NCBI GenBank assembly: GCA_024233595.1
Contig: JACKPK010000002.1
Location: 1 to 64,000 of the forward strand
DNA length: 64,000 bases
DNA from: Deltaproteobacteria bacterium
GTDB taxonomy: Bacteria; UBA10199; JADGCS01
Direction of reading: 5' to 3'
Part shown: positions 50,729-59,478 of the stretch, one piece after another
Layout of the letters: the number at the start of each line of letters is the position of its first letter
Position numbering within the stretch: the first letter of the stretch is position 1
Made by a program: the position numbers and the translations under genes
The notes under the pieces: generated by a model
The model's database searches: none
Told to the model about the DNA's origin: nothing
What the model saw: the letters and a program-made list of their open reading frames with translations, nothing else

Positions 50729-51367
50729 ATGAAAGAAAAGGTAATACTCATTGGCATAGCAGGCGGTACTGGCTCTGGCAAAACATCTGTGGCTCGTGCG
50801 ATCACGGGCGATTGTTCTCGCGATGATGTGGCGCTGATTGAGCAAGATTCCTATTATCACGATATGAAAAATCTTGAGCTGAGCGAGCGCGCCAAGATTA
50901 ACTACGATCATCCCAAGGCCATGGATTTTGATTTGATGAAACAGCAAATCAAATCCTTATTGAATCGCAAACCTGTTGCGGTTCCGACTTACGATTACAC
51001 AAATCACACTCGTTCAGAAAATACAGTTTCTTTTAGTGGTCAGCACATTGTGGTGTTGGAAGGGATCTTGGCTCTTTACGATGCCGAGTTGCGTGATTTA
51101 ATGGATATCAAAATATTTGTTCACGCGCCGGATGACATTCGTATTTTGCGAAGAATTCGCAGAGATTTAAAAGAGCGTGGACGCGATTTTGACACCATTC
51201 TCGAACAGTATTACGAAACAGTGCGTCCGATGCACATGCAATTTGTTGAGCCAACGAAGCGCTTTGCGGACATCATTGTGCCAGAAGGCGCGCACAATCA
51301 TGTGGCGATCGACATTTTACGCACTAAAATTAAAAACTTATTAGAAGAACGCATTGTTAAATCATAA
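50729..51367 (+). CDS. udk: Uridine kinase
   Basis: 212 aa. P-loop IGIAGGTGSGKTSVAR, then IEQDSYYHDM and NYDHPKAMDFDLM with the catalytic and base-binding residues, and the lid RRIRRDLKERGRDFDTILEQ. This is the uridine/cytidine kinase family. It phosphorylates uridine and cytidine in pyrimidine salvage in the cytosol. The gene is followed by thymidine kinase after 11 bp, so this is a salvage pair. The start has no strong Shine-Dalgarno. Confidence 0.95.
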   Translation: MKEKVILIGIAGGTGSGKTSVARAITGDCSRDDVALIEQDSYYHDMKNLELSERAKINYDHPKAMDFDLMKQQIKSLLNRKPVAVPTYDYTNHTRSENTVSFSGQHIVVLEGILALYDAELRDLMDIKIFVHAPDDIRILRRIRRDLKERGRDFDTILEQYYETVRPMHMQFVEPTKRFADIIVPEGAHNHVAIDILRTKIKNLLEERIVKS

Positions 51368-51378
51368 GGGGATACATC

Positions 51379-51939
51379 ATGCACGGACCTAGCGCGCACA
51401 ACGGTTGGATTGAATTGGTTTGTGGACCAATGTTCAGTGGCAAAACAGAAGAATTGATTCGTCGCCTCAGAAGAGCTCAAATTGCTAAGCAACGAGTCGC
51501 TATTTTTAAGCCCAGAATCGATGACCGTTACAGCGACAGCTACATTGTGTCTCACACACAAATGAAATTAGAATCTTATATTATTGATGACCCCAAAGAA
51601 ATTCTGAATTTATCTTACGATGCGCACGCCATAGGAATTGATGAAGCACAATTTTTTGATGAGCGACTTATTCCCATTTGTCGAAAAATGGCGATTGGTG
51701 GCAAGCGCGTTATTGTTGCGGGTTTAGACAAAGATTATCGTGGTTTGCCTTTTGGTTCCATGCCTCTTCTCATGACAGAGGCAGAATACGTGACCAAGCT
51801 TTTATCCATTTGTGTTAAATGTGGTAACCCGGCTAATTTTTCACAGCGTATTTCAACCGATTCTCAAACCGTTGTGGTAGGTGAAACAGACAAGTACGAG
51901 GCTCGTTGTCGGCGTTGTTACGAGGGGCATGATGCCTAG
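51379..51939 (+). CDS. tdk: Thymidine kinase
   Basis: 186 aa. P-loop GPMFSGKTEELIRRLRRA, DEAQFFDERL and the C-terminal zinc site formed by CVKCGNPA and ARCRRCYE, which is the type II (TK1-like) thymidine kinase layout. It phosphorylates thymidine and deoxyuridine. AAGGGG precedes the ATG. Its end overlaps the RDD gene by 8 bp. Directly after udk. Confidence 0.96.
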   Translation: MHGPSAHNGWIELVCGPMFSGKTEELIRRLRRAQIAKQRVAIFKPRIDDRYSDSYIVSHTQMKLESYIIDDPKEILNLSYDAHAIGIDEAQFFDERLIPICRKMAIGGKRVIVAGLDKDYRGLPFGSMPLLMTEAEYVTKLLSICVKCGNPANFSQRISTDSQTVVVGETDKYEARCRRCYEGHDA

Positions 51940-52483
51940 ATTCTTAACCGAGCCAGAGCTTCCTGGGGTTGCTTCTTTAAAGCAACGAATCCTGGCTTAT
52001 TTAATCGATTTCTCTGTGACTGTTTTTCTAGCTTTGGTTCTTAATCTTTTCTGGGGACACGTTTTTTACCCAGCCCATTCCATTTCTTTTTCTTTTCATT
52101 GGCTAGATGAGTTTGTGCAATTGTCTCGCGAGTACGCCAACACTAGTTTTTTAGTGACCTTTGTTTTCCTCATCGTTTTTTTTCGTGATTCGGTAGGGAG
52201 TCGTAGTTTTGGGAAAAAAATCATTGGACTTAGGGTTGTGAGTCGAACTGATCGTGAGCCAGTGGGATTCATAAGAAGTGTTTTTCGTTCCACCTTGGCT
52301 TATTTAATTTTGTTTGGCTTTTATGTTTCGGTGATTCCTTCTGAGCTGTTCATCATTATTGTGGTTATCTTTGGGTTATTTGATTTGGTTTTGATCAACA
52401 CGCAGCCCAATCATCGCACCATAGGCGATCTCATCTCAAACACCATTGTTGTCCAAGATGACAAACCTAGTGTTCTAAAATAA
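51932..52483 (+). CDS. RDD family membrane protein
   Basis: 183 aa from the ATG at 51932, near GAGGGG; the frame extends further up into tdk but without reason to start there. RDD-type signature: KQRILAYLIDFSVTVFLALV (R and D), then GSRSFGKKIIGLRVVSRTD and NHRTIGDLISNTIVV. Three or four membrane helices. The role of the family is unclear; small RDD proteins have been tied to Na+/H+ exchange. Its start overlaps the tdk stop, so it is probably cotranscribed with tdk. Confidence 0.86.
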   Translation: MPRFLTEPELPGVASLKQRILAYLIDFSVTVFLALVLNLFWGHVFYPAHSISFSFHWLDEFVQLSREYANTSFLVTFVFLIVFFRDSVGSRSFGKKIIGLRVVSRTDREPVGFIRSVFRSTLAYLILFGFYVSVIPSELFIIIVVIFGLFDLVLINTQPNHRTIGDLISNTIVVQDDKPSVLK

Positions 52484-52484
52484 T

Positions 52485-53213
52485 TCACTGCAATTCGGCT
52501 TTGAATAAATCTTTCCAATCCAACCCGGTGAGCTTGGATAAAGCTCTGAAAGAAAAAAACAGAATGGCGATGAGGATCACCATAGATGGCAGCGCAATGA
52601 CTGGAAAGCTAAGTGCTGTCATGCGTCCTAATTCTTGATTAAAAGCCTCAGTTCCTGGAGGGCTTTTGAAAATCCACGTGGCCAATAGAAAATTTAAAAA
52701 GGCCGAAATAAAAAAAGACAGACTCAAAAAAAGGTTGGAGCGTTCTAGGATTTTTTGAAACATCTTGTGTTGATTGTTTTGATCAAGGGTTTCCTGAATT
52801 TTGTTAACATCCATGATTTGATCATTGAGTATGATTTTTTTCATCAGATTGTGTTTGGTTTTTCCCAAAGCAAAAATAGCGATGCCGATGATGGCGGGAA
52901 CCCCGGCTTCTTTGATGATCATCCAGGTTAAATTGAGTTCGAGTAGGCCGATCCCTCCGGTTAAGAGAATCGAAATGAGGCCAATGATAGACAAAAGATT
53001 GAATTTTTTGAAGCGAATAAGGTCTATCATGCCGTAGGCAATGGGGAAAGCGAGGGCAAGGATCAGAGACCAAAGTGGTCCGAGCATGGATTCGCCGCTG
53101 AGTTTCATTAACACAAGTGAGGGAATGACAATATTAAGGAGTAGGTTGAGAAAGGGGCTTTCTTTTTTATTGTTTGTAGACATAAGAGTTTCGTGATTTT
53201 TTGATAAGGCCAT
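52485..53213 (-). CDS. VC0807-like multi-spanning membrane protein
   Basis: About 242 aa from the ATG at 53213; an ATG at 53183 is equally possible and neither has a ribosome site. About six membrane helices. The N-terminal block LNLLLNIVIPSLVLMKLS and ALAFPIAYGMIDLIRFKKFN resemble the VC0807 family, which is related to intracellular septation protein A. The function of the family is unknown. It is convergent with the RDD gene and divergent from the DMT transporter gene. Confidence 0.75.
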   Translation of the reverse strand: MALSKNHETLMSTNNKKESPFLNLLLNIVIPSLVLMKLSGESMLGPLWSLILALAFPIAYGMIDLIRFKKFNLLSIIGLISILLTGGIGLLELNLTWMIIKEAGVPAIIGIAIFALGKTKHNLMKKIILNDQIMDVNKIQETLDQNNQHKMFQKILERSNLFLSLSFFISAFLNFLLATWIFKSPPGTEAFNQELGRMTALSFPVIALPSMVILIAILFFSFRALSKLTGLDWKDLFKAELQ

Positions 53214-53269
53214 GACATGGATTTGATCGCTTTGACAAGACAAAGGCGTTTTTACCTAAAAGGGATATT

Positions 53270-54187
53270 TTGTTTTTTGCGTGGCTAACAACCTTATCTT
53301 TTGCTTGCTCCGGAATGGCAGGAGGCAGAGCTTCTTTTCATTTGGGACCCACACGGGCACTTTTATTTCGTTCCCTTTTAGCTAGTCTCATCATGACTAT
53401 TGTTTTTTGTTTTTTGAGATGGTCATTTTTTGATTCTCTTTTTTGGCCGTTTTTTTTGAGTGGTTTGCTTGGCTTTGGTGTGGCTGATGTGTTCATGTAT
53501 GTTTGTTATCGTTTGTTGAGCGCACGCTTGGGAATGACGCTTGTGCAATGTTTGGCGGCACCTTTTGCCATTCTGATTGAAGTTCGCTTTTTAGGGGTTT
53601 CTCTTTCGGCTTTTGAATACTTGTCTATTGTTCTGATTTTGACCGGGGTGTTTTTTGCAGTGCGACCAAAAACAATGCCGCATTTGCCAGTGCGTCAGGT
53701 GGTGGTTGGATTTATTTTAGCGGTTTTTGGGGCTTTTGTTCAGGGCGCCAGCAGTGTTTTGAGTCGTTACGCTTATCAACAAGGCGCTCTTTTGGGTTTA
53801 GAGTTGCCGGGGTTTCAAACTGCGTACTACCGCGTTTTGGGCGGAACATGTTTTATCATTTTTTATTTTCTTGTTGTGAAAGCCTTTGAGACAAGATTGC
53901 CCGAGGTGCTCGCAACACGCCAAAGGAGTGCAACGCAAATCAAAAATGGCATCCCAGCACTTTTATTTTTGGTGTTATTTGGTCCGTGCATGGGGGTGAC
54001 CTTTAATCAGCTTGCTTTTTCTTCAACCGATGCCAGTTTGGTTTTGCCTGTTATCGCCACTGTTCCTGTTTTTATGATCCCTCTTGCCAAAAGATTTGAA
54101 GGAGAAAAAGTAAGCTTGAGTTCGACAGCAGGGACCATTTTAGCGGTAATGGGTGTGGCTTTGTTAAGCTATCTTCAAGCGCGTTAA
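53270..54187 (+). CDS. DMT/EamA-family transporter
   Basis: 305 aa from a TTG at 53270, supported by AAAAGGG five bases upstream. Ten predicted membrane helices in two EamA repeats (about 1-130 and 145-305), with the typical FGPCMGVTFNQLAFSSTDAS pattern before the last helices. Drug/metabolite exporter superfamily; the substrate cannot be told. It is divergent from the VC0807-like gene over a short gap. Confidence 0.85.
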   Translation: MFFAWLTTLSFACSGMAGGRASFHLGPTRALLFRSLLASLIMTIVFCFLRWSFFDSLFWPFFLSGLLGFGVADVFMYVCYRLLSARLGMTLVQCLAAPFAILIEVRFLGVSLSAFEYLSIVLILTGVFFAVRPKTMPHLPVRQVVVGFILAVFGAFVQGASSVLSRYAYQQGALLGLELPGFQTAYYRVLGGTCFIIFYFLVVKAFETRLPEVLATRQRSATQIKNGIPALLFLVLFGPCMGVTFNQLAFSSTDASLVLPVIATVPVFMIPLAKRFEGEKVSLSSTAGTILAVMGVALLSYLQAR

Positions 54188-54238
54188 ATACTACAATAAA
54201 TGCTCTGGAAATCAGGTTTATTCTGTTAAGATGTCTCT

Positions 54239-54520
54239 ATGAGGTATTATGGTTATTTTATGTTGGGCTTTGTCGGTTTGTTTTGTTTTTTAAGCTTGTC
54301 TTGTCAAAGCGGAAACAAAGACCCAAAATATTACACTAATTTAAGGCACACAAAGAACACAGCCCTATTTACCTGTGCCGATAAACAAGACGTGCCCGCA
54401 ACTTACCGAGCCAATAAAAATAATTCAGAAGAATGGGTAGTTATGAGCGCGCGTGATAAAGACATTAAAAAATTAGCCAATGATGTGTGTAAAAAGCTTC
54501 ATGGCCAATTGGCTGAGTAA
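54239..54520 (+). CDS. Small lipoprotein of unknown function
   Basis: 93 aa. A hydrophobic signal segment ends in LSLSC, a lipobox-like site with Cys22. The mature part is charged, with two further cysteines (TCADK and DVCKK) that could pair. The SD is weak. No family is recognised. It is directly before pyruvate kinase on the same strand. Confidence 0.7.
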   Translation: MRYYGYFMLGFVGLFCFLSLSCQSGNKDPKYYTNLRHTKNTALFTCADKQDVPATYRANKNNSEEWVVMSARDKDIKKLANDVCKKLHGQLAE

Positions 54521-54543
54521 AAATTGCTAAGAGGGTGGGGATC

Positions 54544-55950
54544 ATGAATCGAACCAAAATCATTTGTACTGCTGGCCCAAGCGTTGCTTCACAATCTAAG
54601 ATCGAAAACCTAGTGAAGAGCGGGATGTCTATTCTGCGATTGAATTGTTCACATGGTGATAACAAAACCAGGGAAGAGCAAATAGCTCGTGTGCGCAAAG
54701 CCGAAAAAAAATTAGGCAAGCCCATTGGCATCATGATTGATTTGCAAGGCCCTAAGTTGCGTGTGGGTGATATCCCAAAACCCTTAATGTTGCATTCAGG
54801 CGAAACATGGAAGCTGGGGCCACATTTAGAGCCATCTGAAAAACACAAAACCATTCCCATCGGCTTTAAAAAATTGGGTTTAGCAGTTTCTGTTGGTGGC
54901 CGTATTTATATGGACGATGGCCTGATCCGCACGCAGGTTCTAAAAAAGACAGTGGATGAGGTCTGGGTGAAAATCATCAATGGTGGGCAGTTGGAATCGC
55001 GCAAAGGTCTTAACATTCCTTATTACAAAGGGGATTTGCCGGTTTTAAGTAAGAAAGACAAAGACGATTTAAAATGGGCGCTTTCTCAAAATGTCGATTT
55101 CATTGCGCTCTCGTTTGTGAGGTCCGCAAACGACATTAACATGTTAAAAAAGCTGATTGATAAAAACATTGATGAGCACACACCTCTTGTCATCGCAAAG
55201 ATAGAAAAACCAGAGGCGGTCGAGAACTTACAAGAGATTGTGAAAGTGAGTGATGGTGTTTTGGTGGCAAGGGGTGATCTTGGCATCGAATTGAGTTTAC
55301 CTCGTGTTCCTGTGGTGCAGAAACAAATCATAGAAGTGTGTCGCAAAGAACAAAAGCCGGTGATCGTGGCCACACAAATGTTAGATTCCATGCGTTATCA
55401 CCCTATTCCAACACGCGCCGAGGTCAGTGATGTGGCCAGTGCCATTTACGCTGGTGCTGATGCTGTGATGCTCACGGGAGAAACATCAGCAGGTAAATTC
55501 CCCATTGAAGCCACAAAAATGTTGAATCAAATTGCGCACGAAGTTGAAGCCCACATGATTCAAAAAACATTTCGTAAAATGCCAAAGGATTTTGGTTTGG
55601 CAAGCTATCGTGATGCTTTTATATTTAATGTCATGCAAATGGCCGATGACATTCAGGCAAAAGCCATTGTGATGCTGACCAGAAGAGGGCGTCTCACTAA
55701 AGTTCTTTCTAAATTGCACCCCAAACAACCCGTTTATTCTTTGGCGGCAAACCATTATTATTACCGTCGTTTGACTCTTTATTGGGGCGTTTATCCCATA
55801 GAAACAAATCATAAGCTAGCGGGCAAACGTATCAAAGAAGGGGTTGCCAAGCTCAGAAAGAAATCCATTGTTAAAAAAGGCGATCGCCTTATTTTTGTGT
55901 TTTGGGATTATCAAAGCGATAACCTCAATATGAAAATTGTCGAATGTTAA
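54544..55950 (+). CDS. pyk: Pyruvate kinase
   Basis: 468 aa from the ATG at 54544, with GAGGGTGGGG upstream (the frame extends 9 bp further). N-terminal MNRTKIICTAGPSVASQSKI, the active-site stretch LVIAKIEKPEAVENLQEI (Lys in IAKIEKPE), RGDLGIEL and VATQMLDSM, and the C-terminal alpha/beta domain. It converts PEP and ADP to pyruvate and ATP. Single-domain size without a PEP-utiliser tail. greB follows after 3 bp. Confidence 0.96.
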   Translation: MNRTKIICTAGPSVASQSKIENLVKSGMSILRLNCSHGDNKTREEQIARVRKAEKKLGKPIGIMIDLQGPKLRVGDIPKPLMLHSGETWKLGPHLEPSEKHKTIPIGFKKLGLAVSVGGRIYMDDGLIRTQVLKKTVDEVWVKIINGGQLESRKGLNIPYYKGDLPVLSKKDKDDLKWALSQNVDFIALSFVRSANDINMLKKLIDKNIDEHTPLVIAKIEKPEAVENLQEIVKVSDGVLVARGDLGIELSLPRVPVVQKQIIEVCRKEQKPVIVATQMLDSMRYHPIPTRAEVSDVASAIYAGADAVMLTGETSAGKFPIEATKMLNQIAHEVEAHMIQKTFRKMPKDFGLASYRDAFIFNVMQMADDIQAKAIVMLTRRGRLTKVLSKLHPKQPVYSLAANHYYYRRLTLYWGVYPIETNHKLAGKRIKEGVAKLRKKSIVKKGDRLIFVFWDYQSDNLNMKIVEC

Positions 55951-55953
55951 AGC

Positions 55954-56427
55954 ATGGCTTCACTGAATTACATCACTCCTGAAGGTTTGGCGCGCATTCA
56001 AACCGAATTAAAAAAATTACTTTATGACGAACGTCCTAAAATGGTCAAAACCGTTGCGTGGGCGGCTGCCAATGGGGATCGTTCTGAAAACGCCGATTAC
56101 ACTTATGGTAAAAAGCGATTAAGAGAAATTGATCGTCGCATTCGTTTTTTACAAAAACGCTTGGACAACATTGAAGTGGTTGATCCCAAAACTGTGACTC
56201 ACGCGCACATTAGTTTTGCCGCCACTGTTACTTTAGAAGACGAAGAAGGCGAACAAGCAACATACATGATTGTTGGTGAAGATGAAATCGATGCGGCTCA
56301 GGGAAAAATCAGTTGGAAATCTCCTTTGGCCAAAGCGCTTTTGGGGAAAAAACAAGGCGATGCTTTTGCCTTTAAAAGGCCAAAAGGTGTGGTTGAGCTC
56401 GAGGTGATTAAAATCGAGTACAAGTGA
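55954..56427 (+). CDS. greB: Transcript cleavage factor GreB
   Basis: 157 aa. An N-terminal coiled coil carries the tip acidic residues in NGDRSENADYTYGKKRLREI, and DRRIRFLQKRL is the GreB-type hallmark; a C-terminal FKBP-like domain with KALLGKKQGDAF follows. It rescues backtracked RNA polymerase by stimulating cleavage. The gene is 3 bp after pyk. It is convergent with the pilC/gspF gene. Confidence 0.94.
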   Translation: MASLNYITPEGLARIQTELKKLLYDERPKMVKTVAWAAANGDRSENADYTYGKKRLREIDRRIRFLQKRLDNIEVVDPKTVTHAHISFAATVTLEDEEGEQATYMIVGEDEIDAAQGKISWKSPLAKALLGKKQGDAFAFKRPKGVVELEVIKIEYK

Positions 56428-56429
56428 TT

Positions 56430-57644
56430 TTATTTGAGCATGGCTCCTGACATGCTCCAGATAGGCAAGAAAATTGCCAAAGCAAACACGGCAACCATGC
56501 TAAAAATAATGACCAGCAAAATTGGCTCTAGCAAGGTTGTGAGGTTTTTGATCGTGTGATTGATTTCCATGTCGTAGTGTTCACCAATGCTTGTCAGCAT
56601 GCTATCAAGAGAACCAGTTTTTTCACCAATGGCTGTTGCTTCCACAATAACTGGCGAAAAGTATTTGAGCCCACGCATGGTGTCCGCAATGCCGTGACCT
56701 TTTTCCACATCCGATTGCAAAATTTTTACATCTCTCATGAAAGCATCGTTACCAATGGTTGCTCCTGTGATACTCAGGGCTTTTGTTACGGGCAAACCAC
56801 TGCGGTACAAACAGGCTAAAATGTTTGCAAAGCGAGCGTTGGCGACTTTTAAAGCCAAGGGCCCAAAGACAGGGATTTTAAAAGTTAATTTATCGACTAG
56901 GTGTCGTCCCTTTGGCGTGGAGTAGTATTTATTAAATAAAATTTTAGAACCTATGGCTCCCATGATTAAGAAAAAAAAGTAATCTGTCATGAAGTTACTG
57001 GTCCAGATCATGATTTTAGTTGGCAACGGGAGCTCGGCACCTAACGAATCAAAGATTTCTTTAAATTTTGGAACCACCATGATCATCAAAACTGAAGTGG
57101 CAGCGACCAAAACACCAATCACAATTTTTGGATAGAGCATGGCTGATTTAACGCCTTTGCGCATGGCGAAGTCTTTTTCTAAAACGTCTGCTAACTGAAA
57201 CAGCACCTCTTCCAAAATACCAGCTTCTTCACCACTGGAGAGCATGTTGATGTAAAGGTCATCAAATACTTTTCCGTGTTTGCCAAAGGCGTTGGCTAAA
57301 CTTGAGCCTTGCTGAATGTCGTTTTTGATCGTGCTCAGGGTCTCTTGCATGGTTGGGTTTTTGGATTGCTTGGCGAGTGTGTTGAGAATGTTCTCCATGC
57401 CCATGCCAGCTTTAAAAAGAGTCGAAAACTGTTTGGTGAAGAGTACGATTTCTTCAGGGCTGACCCTCTTTTTGAACATGAGAGAAAGAGACAAGCCCAT
57501 GCTGGCTTTGGCGCTGGAAACAGAAATGGGGATCAGGCCTTGTTCAGCAAGTTTGCTTTTAACATTGGCCATGTCATCGCCATCTAAGAAACCTTGCACA
57601 AGAGTGCCGTTTTTATTTCGTGCCTTGTAAGCAAACTTAGGCAT
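56430..57644 (-). CDS. pilC: Type IV pilus assembly / type II secretion inner-membrane platform protein PilC/GspF
   Basis: 404 aa, the family length. Two T2SSF domains: the first with FTKQFSTLFKAGMGMENIL and the second with FANILACLYRSGLPVTKALS, each followed by GE-x-G/T motifs (SSGEEAGILEEVL, IGEKTGSLDSML). Three membrane helices (about 170-192, 220-240 and 370-395). It forms the platform on which PilB drives pilin extrusion. It lies 3 bp after the pilB gene with GGAGGA as ribosome site. Confidence 0.94.
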   Translation of the reverse strand: MPKFAYKARNKNGTLVQGFLDGDDMANVKSKLAEQGLIPISVSSAKASMGLSLSLMFKKRVSPEEIVLFTKQFSTLFKAGMGMENILNTLAKQSKNPTMQETLSTIKNDIQQGSSLANAFGKHGKVFDDLYINMLSSGEEAGILEEVLFQLADVLEKDFAMRKGVKSAMLYPKIVIGVLVAATSVLMIMVVPKFKEIFDSLGAELPLPTKIMIWTSNFMTDYFFFLIMGAIGSKILFNKYYSTPKGRHLVDKLTFKIPVFGPLALKVANARFANILACLYRSGLPVTKALSITGATIGNDAFMRDVKILQSDVEKGHGIADTMRGLKYFSPVIVEATAIGEKTGSLDSMLTSIGEHYDMEINHTIKNLTTLLEPILLVIIFSMVAVFALAIFLPIWSMSGAMLK

Positions 57645-57647
57645 GCA

Positions 57648-59285
57648 TTAATCCTCCACTGCCACGCGCATGACTTCTTCTAAAGATGTAATCCCTTGTT
57701 CCACTTTTGAAATGCCATCTTCAATGATAGATGGCATTTTCATTTGTCTTAAGTATTTATTGATTTCGTCTTCGCCTTTGCCGGCGTGAACCATTTTACG
57801 AACCTCACCATCAATAGAAATGAGTTCAAATATGCCGACACGTCCGCCAGCGTATCCTGTGTTGTTACAGTGATCACAGCCTTTGGATTTAAAATTCTTT
57901 TTCAATTCGATTTGGTATTCGTTTTCTGTTGAACATTCTTCGCGGCAGTTTTTACAAATTCTGCGAACCAAACGCTGTGCTAAAACACCTTTGAGTGCAC
58001 TCGCGATCATAAAGGGTTCAACACCAATGTCTTTAAGACGGTCAATGGCACCTGCAGCCGAATTGGTGTGTAAGGTTGATAAAACCATATGACCTGTGAT
58101 CGCGGCACGAACTGCGATCTCAGCAGTTTCCTGGTCACGAATCTCACCAATCATGATCACATCAGGATCTTGTCTAAGAGCAGCACGAAGAACAGTGGCA
58201 AAACGCAATCCTGATTTTTCACTCACTGCAATTTGATTCACACCATCAAGCTCACTTTCCACCGGATCTTCAATGGTCATGATGTTGATTTCGGGTGAGT
58301 TGATACGCATGAGGCCTGCGTAAAGTGTAGATGATTTACCAGAACCTGTTGGTCCTGTGACAAGAAAGATCCCATTTGGTTTTGAAATGATATCTGTAAA
58401 AAGTTTACGGTCTCGATCAGAAAAACCAATGGCCTCAATGGTGATGACTTTATCTTTAGCAAAAAGACGCATACAGACTTTTTCGCCAAATTGCGTGGGA
58501 CAAGTGTTAATACGCATGTCTAAGGCTTTGCCAACCAAGCGCACACGTGCGCGACCATCTTGTGGGACACGTCTTTCGGCAATGTCGAGTTGAGCCATGA
58601 TCTTAATACGGCTCACAATGGCCATGTGCATGGCTTTGGGAAGGTTGCCAAATTCTCTGAGGATACCATCAATACGGTAACGCAAGCGACAACTATCGCG
58701 AAAAGGTTCAATGTGAATGTCACTGGCGCCTAATTTTTTTGCTTTGGCAATGATGTTGTTGACCGTTGAAATGATTTTAGGTCCAGAAGCAATTTCCTGG
58801 ATTTTTTTTGTTTCGACATCGGCTTCAACGTCATCGGCTTCAGTCATTTCCATGATGACGTTAGTGGAGTCTAATCCTGAAGATTGCGAATGATTTTTTT
58901 CTAAGAGACTAATGATGGTGTTGGGAGAACCGAGCCTGGCCTCATAGCCTTCAGGGTAATAACCACGCAGCTCTTCTTGTGCCGAGCCATCGTTAGGGTC
59001 ATTCATGACAACAACGGCTTTGCCTTCTGAGGTGCGATAAAGCGGTAATACAAAATTCTTTTTAGCCAAATGGAATGGAAAAATTTTTAAAACTTCTTGG
59101 TCAATTTCTTCTTCTTTTGGATGATGAAATGCCACGTTTAGTTTTTTTGCTAGGAATTTAAGGAGTTCTTCTTCCTTAACAAAGCCACGCGTGATGAGGA
59201 TATGACCAAGATCAATGCCAAGGTTTTCAACGCTCGCACGAGAAAGCGTGAGCTGATCTTGAGTGATTAACCCATCCTTGACCAT
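57648..59285 (-). CDS. pilB: Type IV pilus / type II secretion ATPase PilB/GspE
   Basis: 545 aa from the ATG at 59285. T2SSE_N domain (about 1-110), then the ATPase core with Walker A GPTGSGKSSTL, Asp box IMTIEDPVE, Walker B DPDVIMIGEIRDQETAE and His box GHMVLSTLHTN; the zinc-binding CKNCREEC...CDHC is present. It powers pilin assembly. The first helix seems to start further up: the frame is open upstream, and AAAGGAG stands six bases before an ATA at 59351, which would add 22 residues. No ATG, GTG or TTG occurs in that extension, so a non-standard start is possible. Confidence 0.94.
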   Translation of the reverse strand: MVKDGLITQDQLTLSRASVENLGIDLGHILITRGFVKEEELLKFLAKKLNVAFHHPKEEEIDQEVLKIFPFHLAKKNFVLPLYRTSEGKAVVVMNDPNDGSAQEELRGYYPEGYEARLGSPNTIISLLEKNHSQSSGLDSTNVIMEMTEADDVEADVETKKIQEIASGPKIISTVNNIIAKAKKLGASDIHIEPFRDSCRLRYRIDGILREFGNLPKAMHMAIVSRIKIMAQLDIAERRVPQDGRARVRLVGKALDMRINTCPTQFGEKVCMRLFAKDKVITIEAIGFSDRDRKLFTDIISKPNGIFLVTGPTGSGKSSTLYAGLMRINSPEINIMTIEDPVESELDGVNQIAVSEKSGLRFATVLRAALRQDPDVIMIGEIRDQETAEIAVRAAITGHMVLSTLHTNSAAGAIDRLKDIGVEPFMIASALKGVLAQRLVRRICKNCREECSTENEYQIELKKNFKSKGCDHCNNTGYAGGRVGIFELISIDGEVRKMVHAGKGEDEINKYLRQMKMPSIIEDGISKVEQGITSLEEVMRVAVED

Positions 59286-59402
59286 GTCTTCGGCATATTG
59301 CTCTACAGCATTTCCGCCAATGGTAGCCGGTTTGTTTGTTGTGGCTGCTATGGTTAACTCCTTTTAACAACTTTCCATTCTATAGAAAATCATTGCTATT
59401 GG

Positions 59403-59438
59403 AAACTGTTTTTACTGGAGATTTTTCAAAAACAGTTT
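59403..59438. repeat. Inverted repeat between pilB and pilT
   Basis: AAACTGTTTTT (59403-59413) and AAAAACAGTTT (59428-59438), perfect 11-bp arms with a 14-bp loop, in the divergent gap. It could be a regulator site or an RNA hairpin in the pilT leader. Confidence 0.6.
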
Positions 59439-59478
59439 AAAATCTTCCATTGATGATCAAAATTTTTTGGGGGTTGTT

